Shown: positions 8,132-18,532, counted from the stretch's first letter. The stretch: DNA of 64,000 nucleotides from Spiribacter sp. 1M189 (GCF_040838345.1 NZ_JBAKFF010000001.1:1836001-1900000), one strand, 5' to 3'. Notes: generated from the letters alone by a model not told the origin. Numbers and translations: made by a program.

Positions 8132-10420
8132 ATGTCCGAACGAACGTTCAATCTGGAAATAACCGGCCTCAACTGCGGTAGTTGCGTCCGGCGGGCGGAG
8201 ACCGCGCTGGGGAACGTCCGCGGAGTCAACGCGGCCAGTGTCAATCTGTCCACGGCGAAGGCGCGCCTGGAGATCGACTCCGGGCACGACCCGGCCACCG
8301 TCCTGCGTGAGGCCGCCGAGGCGCTGACAGAGGCCGGTTATCCGCCGGCGGACCCGGACGCCAGTGACGCCGGCGATGACACGCAGCAGCGGCTGCGTCA
8401 GCGGGTGGCCATTGCCGCGGCCTTCACGCTGCCGCTGGTGATCATTGCCATGGGCCGCCACATCCCCGCGGGCCATGAATGGTTCACGCAATGGCTGCCC
8501 GATCGGGGCTGGATCGCCATTGAGTGGCTCCTCGCCACCCCCGTGGTGTTCTGGGCGGGCCGCGATTTCTTCATCAAGGGCTTTTCGGAAATGCGTCACC
8601 GCGCGCCCGCCATGAGCAGTCTGGTCATGATCGGGGCCGGCGCGGCCTACGTTTACTCATTGCTGGCACTGACCCTGCCGGCGATCTTCCCCGAAGGAAC
8701 CGCGGGCAGCTATTTCGAGGCGTCCGGCGTCATCATCACCCTGATTCTGGTGGGTCGCTACCTCGAACAGATCGCCCGCGGTCGGACCTCCATGGCCATC
8801 AGACGCCTGCTGGGGATGCAGTCCCATACGGCCCGAGTGGTGCGCGATGGCGATACCGTCGAGGTGCCGATTGATGAGGTCGCCACCGGCGACACCGTCC
8901 TGGTCCGCCCGGGAGAGCGTATCCCGGTGGATGGCGAGATCAGCGAAGGACAATCGCGGGTCGACGAGTCGATGATCACCGGCGAGCCCGTACCGGTGGC
9001 CAAGAACATCGGCGACCGGCTGGTGGCCGGTACCGTCAACGGTCAGGGGTCGCTCACCGCCAGGGTCACCGAGGTGGGTTCCGAGACCGTGCTGGCCCAG
9101 ATCATCGACATGGTGGAACAGGCGCAGGCCGAGAAACCCCCCATCCAGCAGCTCGCCGATCGCATCGCCGGGGTATTCGTGCCCATCGTCCTGCTGGTGG
9201 CCCTTGCCACCGGCGCGATCTGGCTGACGATCGGGCCCGACCCGGTGCTCGCCTATGCGTTCGTGGCCACGGTCAGCGTCCTGCTCATCGCCTGCCCCTG
9301 CGCCATGGGGCTGGCTACGCCCACCGCCGTGATGGTGGCGACCGGCAAGGGCGCCGAGAACGGCATGCTGTTGCGCCGTGGCGCCGCGCTGGAATCACTG
9401 GCCCGGGCCGATACGGTCGTGCTCGACAAGACCGGCACCCTGACGCTGGGCGAGCCGCGGCTGACCGATCTGGAGGTGGCGAGCGGCAGCGAGGACGAGG
9501 CCCTGGCCCTGATGGCCGCGGTCGAATCGCACAGTGAACATCCGCTTGGCCAGGCCATCGTCGATGCGGCCCGCCGGCGCGGTCTGTCGATCCCGACGGC
9601 AACGGACTTCGACGCGGTCACCGGCTTTGGCGTCGAGGCCCGAGTCGATGGTCGGTATGTGCATATCGGCGCCGCCCACTACATGGAATGGCTCGGCGTT
9701 GATACCCGCAACGTCCAGCCCAGTGCCGAGCGGCTCATGGCGCAGGCCAGAACACCGTTGTATGCCGCCGTGGATGGCCAGTTGATCGGCGTGGCCGCCG
9801 TGGCGGATCCGCCGCGGGCCGAGAGTGCACAGGTCATCGCCGACCTGCGCGATCGGGGGCTGAAGGTGGCCATGGTCACCGGCGATCAGGCGGCCACCGC
9901 CAATGCACTCGCCGAGCGTCTGGGCATCGACGAGGTCATGGCTGGCGTTCTGCCGGATGGCAAGGCCCGCGAGGTCCAGCGCCTGCAGTCCGAAGGCCGT
10001 CGGGTGGCATTCGTGGGCGACGGCATCAACGATGCACCGGCCCTCGCCCGTGCCGACGTGGGTATCGCCATCGGCACCGGCACGGATGTGGCCATCGAAG
10101 CGGGCGATGCCGTGCTCATGCGCGCCGACCTCAACGGCCTGCTGGATGCAGTGGACCTGGCCCGACGCACCCACCGCACCATTCAGGGCAACTTCGTCTG
10201 GGCCTACGGCTATAATGTCCTTCTGATCCCGGTGGCAGCGGGGCTGCTTTACCCCTTCACGGGTTGGCTGCTCAACCCGATGGCCGCTGCGGCGGCCATG
10301 AGCCTGTCGAGCCTGTTTGTGCTCACCAACTCATTGCGTCTGCGCCGGTTCCGTCCGGCGCCGCACCGCCAGGAGGCTGACCATGGCCGAAACGACCAAC
10401 CACTGCCAGCTCGCTCTTGA
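8132..10420 (+). CDS. copA: Copper-exporting P1B-type ATPase CopA
   Basis: A 762-residue inner-membrane Cu(I) pump. It has one N-terminal metal-binding domain (GLNCGSC, Cys15 and Cys18), the membrane CPC motif (388-390), the phosphorylated Asp432 in DKTGTLT, and [10 protein letters not shown] near the end. The YN pair in the seventh helix (YGYNVL) and MxxSS in the eighth (MSLSS) are the marks of the P1B-1 copper subgroup. The ribosome site is weak (GGCAGGG, about 12 bases upstream). The last 38 bases overlap the next gene, a metal-sensing repressor. Confidence 0.95.
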   Translation: MSERTFNLEITGLNCGSCVRRAETALGNVRGVNAASVNLSTAKARLEIDSGHDPATVLREAAEALTEAGYPPADPDASDAGDDTQQRLRQRVAIAAAFTLPLVIIAMGRHIPAGHEWFTQWLPDRGWIAIEWLLATPVVFWAGRDFFIKGFSEMRHRAPAMSSLVMIGAGAAYVYSLLALTLPAIFPEGTAGSYFEASGVIITLILVGRYLEQIARGRTSMAIRRLLGMQSHTARVVRDGDTVEVPIDEVATGDTVLVRPGERIPVDGEISEGQSRVDESMITGEPVPVAKNIGDRLVAGTVNGQGSLTARVTEVGSETVLAQIIDMVEQAQAEKPPIQQLADRIAGVFVPIVLLVALATGAIWLTIGPDPVLAYAFVATVSVLLIACPCAMGLATPTAVMVATGKGAENGMLLRRGAALESLARADTVVLDKTGTLTLGEPRLTDLEVASGSEDEALALMAAVESHSEHPLGQAIVDAARRRGLSIPTATDFDAVTGFGVEARVDGRYVHIGAAHYMEWLGVDTRNVQPSAERLMAQARTPLYAAVDGQLIGVAAVADPPRAESAQVIADLRDRGLKVAMVTGDQAATANALAERLGIDEVMAGVLPDGKAREVQRLQSEGRRVAFVGDGINDAPALARADVGIAIGTGTDVAIEAGDAVLMRADLNGLLDAVDLARRTHRTIQGNFVWAYGYNVLLIPVAAGLLYPFTGWLLNPMAAAAAMSLSSLFVLTNSLRLRRFRPAPHRQEADHGRNDQPLPARS

Positions 10421-10679
10421 CCCGGCGGTCCGGGATGCCGCGCGGCAACGGCTGGCCTCCATCCGCGGCCATGTCGAAGGCATCGTGCGCATGCTCGAGC
10501 GCGACGATGTCTACTGTGTCGATGTGCTGCGCCAGCTCAAGGCGGTGGACGGGGCGCTCTCCAAGGTGGGGGACGCGGTCCTCCGAAGCCACCTTCACCA
10601 CCATGTCACCAGTGCGCGCGAGCGCGGCGACGCCGACGTCATCGTCGACGAGCTCATGGAGATCATGAAATACCGCTAG
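10383..10679 (+). CDS. CsoR/RcnR-family metal-sensing repressor
   Basis: A 98-residue all-helical DUF156 repressor. The start at 10383, inside the end of copA, is set by AGGAGG seven bases upstream. The family core [11 protein letters not shown] is at residues 28-38. The ligand positions that define CsoR (Cys-His-Cys) read Cys45, His70 and His74 here, the pattern of nickel/cobalt-type RcnR, with a His-rich stretch HLHHH at 70-74. Context still points to copper control of copA. The symbol is left open for that reason. Confidence 0.85.
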   Translation: MAETTNHCQLALDPAVRDAARQRLASIRGHVEGIVRMLERDDVYCVDVLRQLKAVDGALSKVGDAVLRSHLHHHVTSARERGDADVIVDELMEIMKYR

Positions 10680-10693
10680 CGGTCTCCTGGCCG

Positions 10694-10717
10694 GTGGCGG
10701 CGGTCAGCCGCCGCCAC
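10694..10717. terminator. Possible bidirectional hairpin between convergent genes
   Basis: GTGGCGGCGG and CCGCCGCCAC form a perfect 10-bp stem with the loop TCAG. It spans the stop codon of the minus-strand gene that ends at 10704 and lies just after the CsoR-family stop. There is no T-run, so its strength as an intrinsic terminator is uncertain. Confidence 0.4.
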
Positions 10718-13421
10718 TGTCCATGTCCAGGGGCAGCGTCACCCGGATGATGTCGCGCTCTTCCGGGTCGACATGCTCTTCAAAGCCCAGCTGGCGGCAG
10801 AGCGCGAGCATGGGCTGGTTCTCCCGCAGCACATCGCCGTCGATCTCATGGATGCCGCGATGGCGGGCATAGTCGATGACATGCTCCATCAGCAACCGGC
10901 CCAGACCCTGCCGGGTCAGGTCGTTGCGCACGATGATCGAGTACTCGGCCTTCTCGCCGTCCGGATCGGCATGGATATGCACCGCGCCGTAGAGCTCCGC
11001 TTCGCCGGGGACCTTGTCCGGGTCGGTGATGATCAGTGCCATCTCGCGGTTGTAGTCGATCTGCGTGAAGCGCGCCGCGGCCATGTGGCTGAGCTGCTTC
11101 ATGGGCGCGAAGAAGCGCAGGCGGATCTGCTCCGGCGTCAGATGGGCGAAAGCGCGGTGCAGCGCCGGCTCGTCCTCCGGCAGGATCGGCCGCAGCAGAT
11201 AGTGCTCGCCGTCATCGGCGGTCACCGTCTTTTCCAGGTCGCGGGGATAGGGGCGGATCGCCAGGCGCCGGGTGCCCTGTCCGTTCTCGCCGATCCGTAC
11301 CCGGGCGTCCAGCGCCACCACGCCGTCGGCGGACGCCAGCAGCGGGTTGATATCGAGCTCCTTGACCCGCGAGAGATCCGCCGCAATCTGGGCGATGCGC
11401 GTGAGCGTGAGCGCGATGGCTTCCAAGTCGGCGGGCCGGCGATCGCGATAGCCCTGCAGCTGCCGGTAGATCCGGGTGCGGGAGATCATGTCGCTGGCCA
11501 GTTTGAGGTTGAGCGGCGGCAGGGCCAGTGACTGGTCCTTGATCACCTCGACGGCGGTCCCGCCCTGTCCGAACAGCACCACCGGTCCGAACTGTTCATC
11601 GTCGGTGAAGCCGGCAATGAGCTCCCAGGCACCGGCCCGCTTGACCATCGGCTGAACGCTGAAGCCCTGGAGTTCGGCGTCGGGGTAGGTCTCCGAGACA
11701 CGGCGTTGCATGGCCTCGGCGGCCTGGCGGACGGCGTCGGCGTTCTCCAGGTCAAGCACCACACCACCCACGTCGCTCTTGTGGGTGATGTCCTTGGAGA
11801 GGATCTTGATCGCCGACGGATAGCCCAGGCGGTCGGCCGCCTCCGCGGCGCTATCCGGGTCGCCGGCCACCTCCGTGGGTACGACTTCGACGCCATAGGC
11901 CGCCAGCAGCTGCTTGGCCTCGGGCTCGCTGAGGATCTCTCGACCCTCGGCCGCGGCCTTTTCCACCAGCCGATTGGCGGTCTCGTAATCCGGCGTGAAG
12001 AGCTCCGGCACCGACGGCGGCGTTTCCAGCAGCTGCTCCTGGCTGCGGCGGTACGCGACCATGTGCATGAAGGCGCGCACCGCGCCCTCGGGTGTGGTGT
12101 AACTCGGAATGCCGGCTTCGGCGAAGCGCCGGCGGGCGTTCTGGGCGGTGTGCTCGCCCACCCAGCAGGTCAGGAGTGTGGGTCGGTTGCCGCGGCCGCT
12201 GCGCTGGCGGCCCTGCTCGGCGATCACCGCCTCGGCCGCGTCCATGCTGTCAGCGACGGCGGTGGGACAGTTCAGGACCAGGATGGCGTCGGCGTCCTGG
12301 GTATCGGCGAGGATGGAGAGCGAGTCGGCATAGCGCTTGCCCGGCGCATCGCCGATGATGTCCACCGGATTGCCATGCGACCAGGTTGCCGGCAACACCG
12401 CGTTCAGTGACTCGATGGTCTCCTCGGGAAGCTCGGCCAGTTGGCCCCCTTGGCCGATCAGCGCATCGGTAGCCAGTACGCCAATCCCGCCGCCATTGGT
12501 CAGGATCGCCAGGCGATCCCCCGCCGGCGGCTCTGTCGTGGCCAGGGTTTCCACCGCGGCAAAGAGCTCGCCAAGCGTATCCACCCGAAGCATGCCGGCG
12601 CGCCGGAACGCCGCGTCGTAGACGGCGTCCGAGCCGGCCAGCGCCCCGGTGTGGGAGGCCGCCGCCTTGGCGCTGGCGGCGTGGCGGCCGGCCTTGACCA
12701 CGATCACCGGCTTCATGCGGGCCGCGGCCCGTGCCGCCGACATGAACTTGCGGGCATCGGTGATGGCCTCGACGTACAGCAGGATGGCGCGGGTGTTGGG
12801 GTCGTTGGCCAGGTAGTCAATGGTGTCGCCGAAGTCGACATCCGCCATGTCACCCAGCGAGATCATGTGCGAGAAGCCGATGCCGCGACGTTCCGCCCAG
12901 TCCAGCACGGAGGTGACGATGGCGCCGGACTGGGTGACGAAGGCGATCCGTCCCTTGGGTGGTGCCAGGTGGGCGAAGCTCGCGTTGAGGCCCATACCGG
13001 GGACCAGCAGACCCAGACAGTTGGGGCCGATGATGCGGGTGAGATTGGGCCGCGCGGCGTCCAGGGTGGCCTGGCGGAGTGCCATGCCTTCCTCGTCATT
13101 GCCCTCACCGAAGCCGGCGGTGATCACGATCACGCCGCGGGTGCCGCGCTCGGCCAGCTGTCGGACGATGTCGGGCACGGTCTTCGGCGGCGTGCAGACA
13201 ACGGCCAGGTCCGGCGTGACAGGCAGATCGCTGATGTCGCGGTAGCAGAGAACGCCCTCGATGGCCTCATGCTTGGGGTTGACCGGCATGATGGGCCCGT
13301 CGAACCCGCCGTTGAACAGGTTGCGGGCCAGCACCGCACCCACCGAACCGGCGCGCCGGCTGGCGCCAATGATGGCGATGGAACGGGGCTTGAACAGCGC
13401 GTCGAGGTTGCGGACCGTCAT
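10704..13421 (-). CDS. Fused ADP-forming acyl-CoA synthetase / GNAT lysine acetyltransferase (Pat/PatZ-like)
   Basis: A 905-residue protein with a CoA-binding domain (1-130), a succinyl-CoA synthetase-like domain (about 150-460), an ATP-grasp domain (about 480-700) and a C-terminal GNAT acetyltransferase domain (about 730-890, with RQGLGRLLMEHVIDYARHRG). This is the layout of PatZ/YfiQ, which acetylates and silences acetyl-CoA synthetase; in such proteins the synthetase half often lacks activity. The start is ATG, seven bases after AGGAGGG. It is monocistronic with its own upstream promoter region. Whether it makes acyl-CoA or only acetylates proteins cannot be told here. Confidence 0.88.
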   Translation of the reverse strand: MTVRNLDALFKPRSIAIIGASRRAGSVGAVLARNLFNGGFDGPIMPVNPKHEAIEGVLCYRDISDLPVTPDLAVVCTPPKTVPDIVRQLAERGTRGVIVITAGFGEGNDEEGMALRQATLDAARPNLTRIIGPNCLGLLVPGMGLNASFAHLAPPKGRIAFVTQSGAIVTSVLDWAERRGIGFSHMISLGDMADVDFGDTIDYLANDPNTRAILLYVEAITDARKFMSAARAAARMKPVIVVKAGRHAASAKAAASHTGALAGSDAVYDAAFRRAGMLRVDTLGELFAAVETLATTEPPAGDRLAILTNGGGIGVLATDALIGQGGQLAELPEETIESLNAVLPATWSHGNPVDIIGDAPGKRYADSLSILADTQDADAILVLNCPTAVADSMDAAEAVIAEQGRQRSGRGNRPTLLTCWVGEHTAQNARRRFAEAGIPSYTTPEGAVRAFMHMVAYRRSQEQLLETPPSVPELFTPDYETANRLVEKAAAEGREILSEPEAKQLLAAYGVEVVPTEVAGDPDSAAEAADRLGYPSAIKILSKDITHKSDVGGVVLDLENADAVRQAAEAMQRRVSETYPDAELQGFSVQPMVKRAGAWELIAGFTDDEQFGPVVLFGQGGTAVEVIKDQSLALPPLNLKLASDMISRTRIYRQLQGYRDRRPADLEAIALTLTRIAQIAADLSRVKELDINPLLASADGVVALDARVRIGENGQGTRRLAIRPYPRDLEKTVTADDGEHYLLRPILPEDEPALHRAFAHLTPEQIRLRFFAPMKQLSHMAAARFTQIDYNREMALIITDPDKVPGEAELYGAVHIHADPDGEKAEYSIIVRNDLTRQGLGRLLMEHVIDYARHRGIHEIDGDVLRENQPMLALCRQLGFEEHVDPEERDIIRVTLPLDMDSGGG

Positions 13422-13445
13422 CGGGCAGCCCTCCTGGTCGATGTA

Positions 13446-13465
13446 TGTTGCAGAGCAACATTGTA
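13446..13465 (-). promoter_or_regulatory. Palindrome next to the promoter -10 of the acetyltransferase gene
   Basis: On the minus strand TACAAT (13465-13460) is a good -10 box about 40 bases before the start codon. Touching it is the perfect palindrome TGTTGC-AGA-GCAACA (13446-13460), which would lie around the transcription start. A repressor site is plausible. No convincing -35 box was found, and I cannot name the regulator. Confidence 0.4.
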
Positions 13466-13543
13466 ACGCAGGAAGGCTTCAGACTTGTGACCCGCGAGAC
13501 TACCCGCCTTGGCTGAAAAGCATGGGTGGCACGAGCGGCGGAA

Positions 13544-14590
13544 TCAGGCTCCGGCCGCTGCGGCCGGGGTCAGCCCCGAGAGCTGCACCCCCAGCAAGCG
13601 CACGGCACGGTGCAGTCGATGGGCGAACAGGCATTCGCGCACCGCATCGGCCAGCGGTGAGAGACGGTCGGTGGGCACCGACAGGCTGCGGGAACGGGTA
13701 TGGGTAGTGAAATCGCGGTAGCGCAGCTTGACGGTCACCGTCCGGGCGGCGAGACCGCGTTCGGTGAGCCGCGCATGGACACTATCCAGCATCTGGCGCG
13801 CCTCGTAGGCCAGTCGACCGCTGCTGCGGCAGTCCTGCTGGAAGGTACGCTCGCGGCCGATGGATTTGCGCACCCGCTCGGTCTGAACCGGTCGATCATC
13901 CTCGCCATGGGCGGCGCGCTGCAGTGACCGGGCGTGGCGTTCGCTGAATTCGCCCCGCAGCTGATCCGCTGGCAGGGCGGCCAGGTCGCCCACCGTTTCC
14001 ACGCCCAGCGCGGCGAGGCGTTCCCCCGTCCGCGGTCCAACACCATGCAGGGTACGCACCGGCAGCGGCCAGACGCGACCGGGGACATCCGACGTCCGCA
14101 GCCAGGTCAGCCCGTCGGGCTTTTCCAGATCGGAGGCGATCTTGGCCAGCAGCCGGTTGGGACCGATGCCCACCGAGGCCACCAGGTCGGTGCTGGCCAG
14201 GATGTCGGCCTTCAGCCGCCGACCGATGTCGAGTGCATCCTCTTGCCGGTCGCTGATATCCAGATAGGCCTCGTCCAGCCCCACGGGTTGCAGCCGCTCG
14301 GTGACCGCGGCCAGGTGTTCGAACACCCGATCGGAGGCCGCGCGATAGGCCGGAAAATCCACCGGCAGGAAAACCGCATCGGGGCAGAGCCTTGCCGCCG
14401 TGCGCAGCGCCATACCCGAGTGAATGCCGAACACCCGCGCCTCGTAGGTGGCGGTGGAGACAACGCCACGCCGGGTCGGGTCGCCCCGCCCGCCCACGAT
14501 CACCGGCTGGCCGTTGAGCTCGGGACGGCGTTTGAGCTCCACCGATGCAAAGAACGCGTCCATGTCGACATGCATGATGGTCCGCATCAT
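13544..14590 (-). CDS. dinB: DNA polymerase IV (Y-family translesion polymerase)
   Basis: About 348 residues. The N-terminus reads MHVDMDAFFASVE, carrying the first catalytic aspartates, and LDEAYLDIS further on holds the second acidic pair. A little-finger domain follows. The protein copies past lesions at the cost of fidelity. An ATG at 14632 is in frame but would overlap otsA and has no better ribosome site, so the start near 14590 (MMRTIMHVD) is preferred. No LexA box is visible; it is downstream of otsA and probably co-transcribed with the trehalose genes, which is unusual. Confidence 0.9.
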   Translation of the reverse strand: MMRTIMHVDMDAFFASVELKRRPELNGQPVIVGGRGDPTRRGVVSTATYEARVFGIHSGMALRTAARLCPDAVFLPVDFPAYRAASDRVFEHLAAVTERLQPVGLDEAYLDISDRQEDALDIGRRLKADILASTDLVASVGIGPNRLLAKIASDLEKPDGLTWLRTSDVPGRVWPLPVRTLHGVGPRTGERLAALGVETVGDLAALPADQLRGEFSERHARSLQRAAHGEDDRPVQTERVRKSIGRERTFQQDCRSSGRLAYEARQMLDSVHARLTERGLAARTVTVKLRYRDFTTHTRSRSLSVPTDRLSPLADAVRECLFAHRLHRAVRLLGVQLSGLTPAAAAGA

Positions 14591-14606
14591 GGTGCCGCCG
14601 ACGGCT

Positions 14607-15983
14607 TCAGCCCGTGGGTTCGCCAAGATCATTCAGGAATCGCTGCTCCCAGGCGCCGATATCCTTTTCCCGCAGTGTGGTCATCATCCGCTGGTGGCGC
14701 CGCCGCCGCTCGGGCAGCGGCATGGCCAGTGCCTGGTTGAGGCCGGCGGCAATGGCGTCGATATCGTAGGGGTTGACCTGCACGGCGTCGGTGAGCTCGG
14801 CCGCCGCGCCGGCCAGCTCGGAGAGCACCAGCACGCCGGGGTTGTCGGGATCCTGGCTGGCCACGAATTCCTTTGCCACCAGATTCATGCCATCGCGCAG
14901 CGGCGTCACCACCCCGACCCGCGCCGCACGGTACAGCCCCACGACGGAGCCCCGCGCGAAGGTCTTGTTGAGATAGTGGATCGGGGCCCAGTCCAGGTCG
15001 GCATAGGTACCGTTGATGTGCCCGCTCAACCCCTCCAGGCGCTGGCGCAGCTCGGCGTACTCGGCGATGTCGCCCCGAGACGGGCTGGCGATCTGCATCA
15101 GCACGGTATGGCCGCGTCGGTGCGGGTAGTCGTCGAGCAGTGCCTCGAAGGCGCGGAAGCGCTGTTCCAGGCCCTTGGAGTAGTCCAGCCGGTCGACACC
15201 GATCATCAGGTCGCGCTCGCCCAGCCCGTCCAGCAGTCGGCGAACCCGCGGCGTGGTCATGGTACGGCGGCTGAGATCCGCCAGCTCATCCACGGCCACA
15301 CCCACCGGATAGACGCCCGTTCGAAAATGTCGGCTGCGGTGGCGAAGACGCCCCGGTGAGAACACCAGCGCGCCAATGGCGCGGCTCGCGGACTCCTCGA
15401 AGGCGTGCCGGTCGTTTTCGGTCTGAAAGCCGAGGAGATCGAACCGGCATAGATCCTCGAGCAGCCGGCGATGCCCCGGCATGGCCCGCAGGACATCGTA
15501 ATCCGGGAACGGGATGTGCAGGAAAAAGCCGATCCGATTGCGCACGCCCCGCTCGCGCAGCTCCCGGGCGAGGGGCATGAGGTGATAGTCATGGATCCAG
15601 ACGGTATCGTCGGGCTCGAGCAGCGGTGCCAGCGCATCGGCGAACAGCGCATTGACCCGCGCATAGCCTTCGGAATAGCGGCGCTGGTAGTCCATGGCGC
15701 CCAGGTTGAAGTGGAACACCGGCCAGATCACGGCATTGGCGTAGCCAAGATAGAAGTCGTCGTAGTCGTCCTTGGCCAGTGGCAGGGTGGCGTAATCGAT
15801 GCCGTCGTGCTGGACCAGTCGCGGTCGGGTGACGGGGCCGGCGCTGAGTTGCCCGTTCCAGCCAAACCACAATCCGCCACGCCGGGCCAGCGCATCGGAC
15901 AGTGCCACGGCCAGGCCGCCCGCCTGCGGCTGACCGGCCTTAGGGGTCGGGACCCGATTGGAGACCACCACCAGTCGGCTCAA
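14607..15983 (-). CDS. otsA: Trehalose-6-phosphate synthase (GT20)
   Basis: A 458-residue enzyme that joins UDP-glucose and glucose-6-phosphate. Recognisable blocks are [10 protein letters not shown] at the N-terminus, [29 protein letters not shown] and [13 protein letters not shown]. The start is a TTG at 15983 that overlaps the TGA stop of the upstream GH15 gene (TTGA) with GGAGGAG about six bases upstream; the longer open frame to 16067 adds 28 residues not seen in the family. Trehalose is a common compatible solute of halophiles. Confidence 0.92.
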   Translation of the reverse strand: MSRLVVVSNRVPTPKAGQPQAGGLAVALSDALARRGGLWFGWNGQLSAGPVTRPRLVQHDGIDYATLPLAKDDYDDFYLGYANAVIWPVFHFNLGAMDYQRRYSEGYARVNALFADALAPLLEPDDTVWIHDYHLMPLARELRERGVRNRIGFFLHIPFPDYDVLRAMPGHRRLLEDLCRFDLLGFQTENDRHAFEESASRAIGALVFSPGRLRHRSRHFRTGVYPVGVAVDELADLSRRTMTTPRVRRLLDGLGERDLMIGVDRLDYSKGLEQRFRAFEALLDDYPHRRGHTVLMQIASPSRGDIAEYAELRQRLEGLSGHINGTYADLDWAPIHYLNKTFARGSVVGLYRAARVGVVTPLRDGMNLVAKEFVASQDPDNPGVLVLSELAGAAAELTDAVQVNPYDIDAIAAGLNQALAMPLPERRRRHQRMMTTLREKDIGAWEQRFLNDLGEPTG

Positions 15984-17791
15984 AGGCTCTCCTCCCAGCT
16001 GCGGCTCAGATGCATGGCTGAGTTGATGAGCCCCACCATGCTGTAGGTCTGCGGGAAATTGCCCCACAGTTCCCCATCCTCGGTATTCAGATCCTCCGAC
16101 AGCAAGCCGAGTTTCGTGCGGTGTTCGAGCATGTTGCAGAAAAGCCGCCGCGCCTCCTCGCCGCGGCCGATGGCGTGCAGCGCATCGATGAACCAGAAGG
16201 TGCAGATGTTGAAGGCGTTCTCTGGCAGGCCGAAGTCATCCTCGGCGGCGTAACGGAACAGATGATCGCCGCGACGCAGCTGGCGCTCGATGGCCTCGAC
16301 CGTGCCGATGAAGCGGGAATCATCGGGGGCGATGAAGCCGAGTTCATGCATCAACAGCAGGCTCGCATCCAGCGTGTCACCGCCGAAGGTCTCGACAAAG
16401 GCCCCGTGTCGCTCGCTCCAGGCCTCCCGGCAGATGGTTTCGTGCATGCGCTCGGCCTCGCCCTCCCAGCGGGAGGCATCCGCATCCAGACCAAGCCGTT
16501 CGGCGATTCGCCGCAGCCGGTCGCAGGCCGCCCAGCACATCATCGCCGAGTAGGTATGGACCCGCGCCCGGCCCCGATACTCCCAGATACCGGCATCGGG
16601 CTGGTCATAGAGCCGCGCGGCCTCCTCGCCCAGCGCGCAGAGGCGATGGTAGAGCGCCTTATCACCCGGCCGCTCGAGGCGTTCGTCGAAAAACGCCTGG
16701 GTCGCGGCCAGCACCACGGTGCCATAGACATCATGCTGATCCTGGTGATACGCGGCATTGCCGACCCTGACCGGTCCCATCCCCCGGTAGCCGCTGAAGG
16801 CATCGGCCTGGGTCTCATCAATGCGCCGTTCGCCGCCGATGCCATAGAGCGGCTGCAGACGATGATCGCCACTCGCGGCGACCAGGTTGATGATATATCG
16901 CAGGAAGCCCTCCATGGTGCGCGTGGCACCCAGCCGGTTGAGGGCATGCACCGTGAAATAGGCATCGCGCAGCCAGCAGTAGCGGTAGTCCCAGTTGCGC
17001 TCGCTGTTGGCCGCCTCCGGGATGGAGGTGGTGAAGGCCGCGATCACCGCCCCGGTGTCCTCATAGGCCGAGAGCTTGAGGGTGATCGCCGCCCGGATCA
17101 CCTCGCGCTGCCATTCGAAGGGAATCGCCAGTGAGCGCGCCCATTCCCGCCAGTGGATCTCGGTATTCTCGAGAAAGCGTCGGCCCATGGCGTCGACGGA
17201 CTCCTTGACGCTCTCGTCCGGCCCCAGCACGAAGGTCATCGTGCCATCCACCACGAACGGCGTTTCTTCCAGCACATGGGTCAGCGGCGCGTCCGTGGTC
17301 ACGCGCAGCACCTGCGCCTCGCGGATGAAACGCACATGGTTGCTGCCGCGGGTCGTCGCCGGTGGCTGACCGTCCCAGCCGCTGGTGGGCCGCAGCCGGG
17401 TGCGGATCACCGGATTGCCGCGCAGTACCTCGAGACGGCGAATGATCATGACCGGCCGGTAGTAGCGGCCGTACTGCCGGAACCGCGGGCAGAAGTCGGT
17501 GATCCGCAGGACCGCGCCATGCAGGTCGCTGAGCTCGGTGCAGAGGATGGCGGTGTTGTGCCGGTAGTACTGGCGGGTGTCGCAGTGGTCGATCAGCTCA
17601 ATACTGAAGTGCCCCCGGTCGCCCGTATCCACGAGCCGCGAGAAGGCCGGCTGGGCGTCGAAGCGTGGCAGGCAGGACCAGACCAGCGATCCGCCCGAGT
17701 CGATCAATGACGCGATCTGGCAGTTGCCGATCACGCCCAGTTCCAGGTTCAGCTCGGAGGGGTCAGTTGCCTCGCCAGGCTGGTCAGCCAT
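15980..17791 (-). CDS. GH15 family glycoside hydrolase (glucoamylase/trehalase-like)
   Basis: A 603-residue protein with the N-terminal block LGVIGNCQIASLID and the GH15 hallmark NWDYRYCWLRDAYF near residues 263-276. It lies between otsB and otsA and overlaps both (43 bases with otsB, 4 with otsA). In some bacteria GH15 enzymes of this type cleave trehalose, so a role in trehalose turnover is likely, but a glucoamylase activity is possible. No signal peptide is visible, so it should be cytoplasmic. Confidence 0.88.
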   Translation of the reverse strand: MADQPGEATDPSELNLELGVIGNCQIASLIDSGGSLVWSCLPRFDAQPAFSRLVDTGDRGHFSIELIDHCDTRQYYRHNTAILCTELSDLHGAVLRITDFCPRFRQYGRYYRPVMIIRRLEVLRGNPVIRTRLRPTSGWDGQPPATTRGSNHVRFIREAQVLRVTTDAPLTHVLEETPFVVDGTMTFVLGPDESVKESVDAMGRRFLENTEIHWREWARSLAIPFEWQREVIRAAITLKLSAYEDTGAVIAAFTTSIPEAANSERNWDYRYCWLRDAYFTVHALNRLGATRTMEGFLRYIINLVAASGDHRLQPLYGIGGERRIDETQADAFSGYRGMGPVRVGNAAYHQDQHDVYGTVVLAATQAFFDERLERPGDKALYHRLCALGEEAARLYDQPDAGIWEYRGRARVHTYSAMMCWAACDRLRRIAERLGLDADASRWEGEAERMHETICREAWSERHGAFVETFGGDTLDASLLLMHELGFIAPDDSRFIGTVEAIERQLRRGDHLFRYAAEDDFGLPENAFNICTFWFIDALHAIGRGEEARRLFCNMLEHRTKLGLLSEDLNTEDGELWGNFPQTYSMVGLINSAMHLSRSWEESL

Positions 17792-18522
17792 TGCAGTGCC
17801 TCGTTGACAGACTCGATCTCGTATTGCGCCGCGGTCGGGCGGTCGGTGCCGACGCGGATGGAATGGCCGCCCAGCGTGTTGACGACCTGAAAGGCGTCTT
17901 CATCGGTCACGTCATCGCCGATGAATACCGGTGTACGTCCTCGGAAGGGTATCTCGGCCATGAAGGCCTCGACCACGGTGCCCTTGTGGTGGCTTGAAGG
18001 ACGGATCTCCAGAACCTGCTTGCCGGGCTGAAGCCGGAACTCTTCGCCGAGGGCTGCGCATTGGTTCCGCATCACCGCCGCCGCCTCCTCGGCCACGGCC
18101 GGAGCCCCGCGGTAATGCAGGGTCAGTGCATTACCCTTGTCCTCCATCGCGGTGCCGGGATGCGTCTCGACGAACTCATGCAGCGCGGCACGCACCTCGG
18201 TGAAGCGTTCGCTGTGATCCACGGGCCGATACAATCGGCCCTGGCCATCGCGGCGCTCCAGTCCATGGATGCCGGCCATGGCTGGCAGGGCACCGTCGAG
18301 CAGGGCATCGAGCCCGGCCAGGTCACGACCGGAGACAATCGCCACGGCCCCATCCAGCCGCTCGACGAGCGCCCGCAGGAGGGCCGGCAGCGCATCGGGA
18401 ACGGTCACGGCATCCGGGTGCTCGGCGATCTCCACGAGGGTGCCGTCGAAATCGAGGAACAGGGCCCAACCGGCCTCAGGGCTCGGCAGGCCGGGCCTCC
18501 TTGCCGCGCGCGCTTCGCTCAT
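17749..18522 (-). CDS. otsB: Trehalose-6-phosphate phosphatase (HAD family)
   Basis: A 257-residue enzyme that removes phosphate from trehalose-6-phosphate. HAD motif I FLDFDGTLVE is near the N-terminus, SGRDLAGLD is motif II and GDDVTDEDAF is motif III/IV. The open frame runs to 18621, but the ATG at 18522 (MSEARAARR) has GGAG about five bases upstream and clears the preceding gene by ten bases, so it is the better start. It is the second gene of the yajG-otsB-GH15-otsA-dinB operon. Confidence 0.92.
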   Translation of the reverse strand: MSEARAARRPGLPSPEAGWALFLDFDGTLVEIAEHPDAVTVPDALPALLRALVERLDGAVAIVSGRDLAGLDALLDGALPAMAGIHGLERRDGQGRLYRPVDHSERFTEVRAALHEFVETHPGTAMEDKGNALTLHYRGAPAVAEEAAAVMRNQCAALGEEFRLQPGKQVLEIRPSSHHKGTVVEAFMAEIPFRGRTPVFIGDDVTDEDAFQVVNTLGGHSIRVGTDRPTAAQYEIESVNEALQWLTSLARQLTPPS

Positions 18523-18532
18523 GCCACTCCGT

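Noticed and set aside
14560..14660. LexA box for dinB
   Set aside because: No CTGT-N8-ACAG pattern was seen; the upstream sequence is the coding end of otsA.
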